A stretch of 10,071 nucleotides of DNA from assembly GCA_900752015.1 (NCBI GenBank), contig CAADTZ010000002.1, forward strand, positions 1 through 10,071, read 5' to 3'. Shown in pieces: positions 6,742 to 10,071 of the stretch (positions within the stretch are counted from its first letter, which is position 1; each line of letters starts with the position of its first letter). The notes under the pieces are model-generated. The model worked only from the letters and a program-made list of their open reading frames with translations, did not search any database and had not been told where the DNA came from. Source of the DNA: an uncultured Collinsella sp. (lineage in GTDB: Bacteria; Actinomycetota; Coriobacteriia; Coriobacteriales; Coriobacteriaceae). The position numbers were made by a program, and so were the translations under genes.

Positions 6742-7398
6742 ATGGGCTTCGGGGCAAATATTCGTAAACTCCGCACCATGGAGCATCTTGGTCAGGCGCA
6801 ACTTGCAGAGATGTTGGGGGTATCTAAAGAGACCGTTTGTCGTTGGGAAAAAAGTCGGTATGCCCCCCGTGAGCGCCATATTGAAAAGTTACAAGCGCTC
6901 TTCGGTTGCACCCGCGATGAACTTGTTGGCGAGGAAAACGGTTTGGCCGTAAAGCTCGCAAATAAAAGAATCGTCACCGACGAAGACCCTGCTGTCCACG
7001 TAATGGAGGGCGCATTTCCCGTCATCGATATCGAATCGCAAAAGCGCCGCATCACGCACAGCCAACAAAATGCTTGCGCGCCTGTAGACGTAGCCAAGCG
7101 TCACCCACATAGCGTTTTCGTTAAAATCAAAGGTGACGAAATGTCCCGCATTTACCCTCCCGGCAGCTTACTACTTGTCGATACCACCGCAAAGCCTTGG
7201 AACGGCTGTGCTGTATTGGCGCTCGCAGACGGTAAAACACCGGTAATTAGGCGATTTGCAGAAGGAAACGACATGATTGTGCTGTCGTCCCATTCATATG
7301 CAACAGCAAGTCCGGATCTGATGTTTAACAAACGGAGAATTAGAATCATAGGAGTCGTCGTTTGGTATCAAGCGAGCCACGATCACACGCTTAATTAA
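6742..7398 (+). CDS. XRE-family regulator with a LexA/S24-like C-terminal domain lacking the Ser-Lys dyad
   Basis: A 218-residue cytoplasmic DNA-binding protein. Residues 4-60 form an XRE/Cro helix-turn-helix: LGQAQLAEMLGVSKETVCRW (16-35) covers the HTH. A linker (about 61-105) leads to an S24/LexA-like beta domain (about 106-212), with VKIKGDEM (127-134), GSLLLVD (141-147) and VIRRF (168-172) at the places of the active-site motifs. In cleaving repressors the first is GDSM with a nucleophilic Ser and the last carries the general-base Lys. Here these are Glu133 and Arg170, so autoproteolysis is not expected; the domain probably serves dimerisation or ligand sensing. I start at the ATG at 6742, 2 bp after the deiminase stop; the ATG at 6709 would overlap that gene and add 11 non-domain residues. 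Context suggests it controls its own unit and the divergent arc operon, perhaps through the palindromes at 5355-5406. Whether it represses or activates cannot be told. Confidence 0.88.
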   Translation: MGFGANIRKLRTMEHLGQAQLAEMLGVSKETVCRWEKSRYAPRERHIEKLQALFGCTRDELVGEENGLAVKLANKRIVTDEDPAVHVMEGAFPVIDIESQKRRITHSQQNACAPVDVAKRHPHSVFVKIKGDEMSRIYPPGSLLLVDTTAKPWNGCAVLALADGKTPVIRRFAEGNDMIVLSSHSYATASPDLMFNKRRIRIIGVVVWYQASHDHTLN

Positions 7399-7458
7399 AT
7401 CGACTTTCCCAAAAACGACCGTACCGCACAGACAGCTCAAAGCCCCAGCCCAAAAGAA

Positions 7459-8034
7459 CTACTTTTTGGACGCTTTGCGCTCGTCGCGGATGCGGGCGCG
7501 GTCCATGGCCGCCTCGACGGCCGAGAATCGGCAGCCGCAGTAATTCTGCCGATACATGCCCAGCTCGCGCGAACGACGCGTGGCCTCGGGGTAATACGGG
7601 CGAAAATCGCGAATCACCGGGGTGAGCCCATGTGCCGCCGCCAAGCGCTCGAGCACGTCATTGCAGGTGTCGAACAGCTGGTACGGCGAGACGGCGAGCG
7701 TCGTGCCCACAAACTCAAACCCGCGCTCCTGGGCCACGCGGCATGCCTCGGCCAAGCGCAGGGCATAGCACGCGCGACAGCGACGGGCTCGATCGGCGCC
7801 CAGCAGGGCCACGCCGGCCTCCCAGCGCTCACGGTCCTCCCCCGCCTCGATAAGCTCGATGTCGCCATCGGCACACCACCGGCGCAGCTCGTCCAAACGC
7901 CGCTGCCATTCATCGTGAGGCTGAATATTGGGGTTTGTCCAGCAGATTGTGGGCTCAAACCCTTCCTCGCGCAGCAGGCGGACCGGCTCAAGCGAGCATG
8001 GTGCACAGCACGCATGCAGCAACAACGGCTTCAT
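7459..8034 (-). CDS. queH: Epoxyqueuosine reductase QueH
   Basis: QueH (formerly DUF208) reduces epoxyqueuosine in tRNA to queuosine, the last step of the pathway, and is unrelated in sequence to QueG. The 191-residue protein shows the defining cysteines: HACCAPC with Cys9, Cys10 and Cys13 at the N-terminus, CRACYALRL with Cys86 and Cys89, and YCGC with Cys166 and Cys168. In characterised QueH such cysteines bind an iron-sulfur cluster and a second metal. TTLAVSPYQ (111-119) is also typical. I start at the ATG at 8034, where GAGGAG is 6 bases upstream and the protein begins MKPLLLHACC as relatives do; the ATG at 8040 abuts the ribosome binding site. It lies 10 bases after the DUF3267-type gene, so the two are likely co-transcribed. 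It converges with the regulator gene; the 60-base gap holds no clear terminator. Confidence 0.95.
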   Translation of the reverse strand: MKPLLLHACCAPCSLEPVRLLREEGFEPTICWTNPNIQPHDEWQRRLDELRRWCADGDIELIEAGEDRERWEAGVALLGADRARRCRACYALRLAEACRVAQERGFEFVGTTLAVSPYQLFDTCNDVLERLAAAHGLTPVIRDFRPYYPEATRRSRELGMYRQNYCGCRFSAVEAAMDRARIRDERKASKK

Positions 8035-8040
8035 CGACAT

Positions 8041-8046
8041 CTCCTC
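8041..8046 (-). promoter_or_regulatory. Ribosome binding site of queH overlapping the upstream stop codon
   Basis: GAGGAG on the minus strand shares bases with the TGA stop (8045-8047) of the DUF3267-type gene and lies 6 bases before the ATG at 8034. This arrangement points to translational coupling. Confidence 0.6.
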
Positions 8047-8611
8047 ACCCGAAAAAGCGCACGCCGAAGGACGTGTCCTCGCAGGCGACAATGCGGCGGT
8101 CGCGCAAGATGGTCCGCACGTAATACCAGTCGCCTACACAGCCCGACAAATGCAAGCCGGCCGCCAAATAGCACAGCAGCGGATAGCCCGAAAACGCAAA
8201 CCCCAGGGCAAACGCTGTCGTCACAACAACCGTCGGCGCCAGGCAAACCGCCACGTACCGCCGGCGCGAATACACAACGCCCTCGGCGCAGGTATAGATC
8301 ATCGCCGTCTCGCGATTCGCCCCAAAGGTCACCTTCGCGCCCGCAGGCGCCAGCAGCTTAAAAAACACACCGTGCACCAGCTCGTGCACGGCAAATGAAG
8401 CCGCCGAAACCGCAGTCAAGCCGACCATCCAGCCCAAGACGGCCATCCAGCCGCCCGCGTCAGCCACATCCAAGTCTGCAGGCCCGCCCAGCAGCATAAA
8501 CACCGGCACCAGGCACACGGCAAACACGCCGACTACGACCATCCCCCACACGAAGCAAGCGTGCAGAAAATCCTCGTCCTCAAACGCATGTATGTTGGAA
8601 ATCTCATTCAT
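8045..8611 (-). CDS. DUF3267-type membrane zincin-like protein
   Basis: A 188-residue membrane protein of unknown function. It has about four hydrophobic segments, near residues 20-42, 54-74, 119-140 and 142-158. A zinc-metalloprotease signature HELVH (76-80) lies at the end of the second segment, with His76, Glu77 and His80 as expected ligands and base. A later GCVGDWYY (157-164) supplies Asp161, a possible third ligand, and is typical of the DUF3267 'putative zincin peptidase' group. It may cleave a membrane or envelope substrate; none can be named from context. The start at 8611 has only a weak ribosome binding site. It is followed after 10 bases by queH, whose ribosome binding site overlaps its stop. 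No functional link to queuosine is known to me. Confidence 0.82.
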   Translation of the reverse strand: MNEISNIHAFEDEDFLHACFVWGMVVVGVFAVCLVPVFMLLGGPADLDVADAGGWMAVLGWMVGLTAVSAASFAVHELVHGVFFKLLAPAGAKVTFGANRETAMIYTCAEGVVYSRRRYVAVCLAPTVVVTTAFALGFAFSGYPLLCYLAAGLHLSGCVGDWYYVRTILRDRRIVACEDTSFGVRFFG

Positions 8612-8743
8612 AGCATCTTAGGATAGCGCCCCTGCCACGTACCCGTCCGCATGTGCGATAATGTCGAACGATATGCACGAATTGACCACCGCGTCGCCAG
8701 GCCTTGCGCCCGGCCGCGCTCTCACCATATGCGAAGGAGTCCC
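8612..8743. promoter_or_regulatory. Divergent intergenic region between the DUF3267-type gene and the tRNA ligase gene
   Basis: This 132-bp gap must contain promoters for both directions. A TTGACC (about 8682-8687) is present on the plus strand, but no good -10 follows at the normal distance. AAGGAG (8734-8739) is the ribosome binding site of the ligase gene. I see no T-box leader: the region is too short and lacks a recognisable T-box sequence and terminator. Confidence 0.45.
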
Positions 8744-10071
8744 ATGGCATCCAAATACTCCATGAACGACCGTCCCAGCTGGCCTCGCCGCGCCATCGTT
8801 ACCGCCGGCGAGCCCTACGGCAACAAGGGCCTTCACTTTGGCCACGTTGGCGGCGTCTTTGTCCCGGCCGACTTCTTCGCCCGTTTCCTGCGCGACCGTC
8901 TGGGCCGCGAGAACGTCATCTTCACCTCAGGCACCGACTGCTACGGCTCGCCCATCATGGAGAGCTACCGCAAGCTCAAGGAGAACGAGGGCTACGACAA
9001 GTCCATTAGCGAGTATGTCGAGTCCAATCACTCCCGCCAGGCCGCGACCCTCAACAACTACAACATCAGCTGCGACATCTACGGCGGCTCGGGCCTTGAG
9101 CCGGCGGCCCAGATTCACAACGAGGTTACCGCCGAGATTATCAAGCGCCTGCACGAGCAGGGCACCATCTCCAAGCGCTCCACGCTGCAGTTCTACGACG
9201 CCAAGGCCGGCACGTTCCTCAACGGCCGCCAGGTGATCGGCCGCTGCCCCATCCAGGGCTGCAAGTCCGAGAAAGCCTACGCCGACGAGTGCGACCTGGG
9301 TCACCAGTTTGAGCCCGAGGAGCTCATCGCGCCCAAGAGCCAGCTCACCGGCGAGGTGCCCGAGCTGCGCCCGGTCGACAACCTCTACTTCGACCTGCCG
9401 GCCTACCTCGACTTTATGAAAACCTATACCGCCAAGCTCGCCCAGAACCCGCAGGTTCGCTCCGTGGTCTCCAAGACCATGGAGGAGTGGCTGCTGCCGG
9501 CTCAGCTCTATATCCAGAACAAGTTCCGCGAGGCCTTCGATGCCGTCGAGGATCAGCTTCCCGAGCACACCGTGCTGGAGCCCGAGGGCAACAAGAGCAG
9601 CTTTACCGTCACCTTCCCCAGCTGGAAGGAGCGCGACGATGCCCACGCAGTGCTCGCCAACGGTGGCGTGCGCTTCCGCAGCGGCAAGGCACTCGTGCCC
9701 TTCCGCATCACCGGCAACATCGACTGGGGCGTTCCGGTGCCCGAGGTCGACGGCGTCTCCGACGTCACCTGCTGGTGCTGGCCCGAGAGCCTGTGGGCGC
9801 CCATCAGCTATACGCGTACCGTGCTCGCGCGCGATGCCAAGGCCGCCGGCGTGACCGAGGGCGTCGCCGCCCAGGATGCCGCCCTCATGGGCGAGCCCGC
9901 TGCCGACTCCACGCAGGTCCCCGCGCCCACCTACCAGCACAGCTCGCTCGACTGGCGCGACTGGTGGTGCTCAGACGACGCACAGATCTACCAGTTTATC
10001 GGTCAGGACAACATCTACTTCTACTGCATCGCGCAGACCGCCATGTGGGAGGCCCTGGGTTGGGACCTCAC
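8744..10071 (+). CDS. Methionyl-type class I tRNA ligase, divergent; C-terminus beyond the window
   Basis: The first 442 residues of a class I aminoacyl-tRNA synthetase of the MetRS type, which would activate an amino acid with ATP and load it onto tRNA. Visible: the HIGH-type motif HFGH (31-34) after EPYGNKGL; TSGTDCYGSP (61-70) where MetRS has GSDEHGTP; a zinc knuckle with Cys168, Cys173 and Cys183 plus possibly His187 in place of a fourth Cys; LRPVDNLYFDL (208-218); DWGVPVPE (327-334); WAPISY (351-356); and FIGQDNIYF (418-426). The KMSKS loop and anticodon domain lie outside. An insertion of roughly 55 residues (about 265-320) precedes ITGNIDWGV, and a second Ala/Pro-rich one spans about 362-402. 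Several methionine-pocket positions are changed (see findings), so it may be a paralogue rather than the housekeeping MetG; I therefore give no symbol. The start has AAGGAG 4 bases upstream. Confidence 0.85.
   Translation, partial: MASKYSMNDRPSWPRRAIVTAGEPYGNKGLHFGHVGGVFVPADFFARFLRDRLGRENVIFTSGTDCYGSPIMESYRKLKENEGYDKSISEYVESNHSRQAATLNNYNISCDIYGGSGLEPAAQIHNEVTAEIIKRLHEQGTISKRSTLQFYDAKAGTFLNGRQVIGRCPIQGCKSEKAYADECDLGHQFEPEELIAPKSQLTGEVPELRPVDNLYFDLPAYLDFMKTYTAKLAQNPQVRSVVSKTMEEWLLPAQLYIQNKFREAFDAVEDQLPEHTVLEPEGNKSSFTVTFPSWKERDDAHAVLANGGVRFRSGKALVPFRITGNIDWGVPVPEVDGVSDVTCWCWPESLWAPISYTRTVLARDAKAAGVTEGVAAQDAALMGEPAADSTQVPAPTYQHSSLDWRDWWCSDDAQIYQFIGQDNIYFYCIAQTAMWEALGWDL

Noticed and set aside
7450..7469. 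CCAAAA / TTTTGG inverted repeat between the regulator and queH as a bidirectional terminator
   Set aside because: The stem is six mostly A-T pairs with an 8-base loop and extends into the queH coding end; too weak to call.
8612..8743. T-box riboswitch upstream of the tRNA ligase gene
   Set aside because: The 132-bp gap is short and GC-rich, with no T-box core sequence or terminator/antiterminator pair that I can see.
8927..9940. A 337-codon minus-strand reading frame across the tRNA ligase gene
   Set aside because: The opposite strand encodes a clearly recognisable class I synthetase throughout; the antisense frame is low-complexity Gly/Leu/Val-rich, as expected from GC-rich shadow frames.
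1..10071. CRISPR array, tRNA or rRNA genes, transposase or integrase
   Set aside because: I found no regularly spaced repeats, no tRNA-like or rRNA sequence and no recombinase gene; the low-GC block has no visible mobility gene.

Overview
The window looks like chromosome of a gut Coriobacteriia, most likely Collinsella or a close relative. This rests on the GC-rich flanking genes, the use of QueH rather than QueG, and the general look of the proteins; no rRNA or other taxonomic marker is present, so it is an inference.

Layout. On the left, queA (minus, 131-1342) is bracketed by two perfect 13-bp hairpins. Next come three closely spaced minus-strand genes of the arginine deiminase (ADI) pathway, transcribed in the order arcD-type exchanger (5235-3793), arginine deiminase (3764-2520), ornithine carbamoyltransferase (2487-1477). 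No carbamate kinase is present. A 253-bp divergent intergenic region (5236-5488) holds two matching operator-like palindromes 31 bp apart. Reading away from it on the plus strand are a second, diverged arginine deiminase (5489-6739) and, 2 bp after its stop, an XRE-type regulator with a LexA/S24-like C-terminal domain whose catalytic Ser and Lys are both replaced (6742-7398). On the right are the minus-strand pair DUF3267-type zincin (8611-8045) and queH (8034-7459). A divergent class I tRNA ligase of the methionyl type (plus, from 8744) runs off the right edge.

How the genes work together. The arcD-type carrier, ADI and OTC import arginine and convert it to citrulline and then to ornithine plus carbamoyl phosphate, giving ammonia and, with a carbamate kinase encoded elsewhere, ATP. 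The second ADI and the regulator form a two-gene unit that shares the control region with the arc operon. The regulator is therefore the natural candidate to bind the paired palindromes and control both directions. QueA and QueH catalyse the last two steps of queuosine synthesis on tRNA and flank the arginine block.

The arginine block (about 1400-7440) is visibly lower in GC than both flanks, which suggests it was acquired as a unit. The most interesting points are the ADI paralogue paired with a protease-dead LexA-like regulator, the paired operators, and the MetRS-like ligase with altered residues at positions that form the methionine pocket in canonical MetRS.
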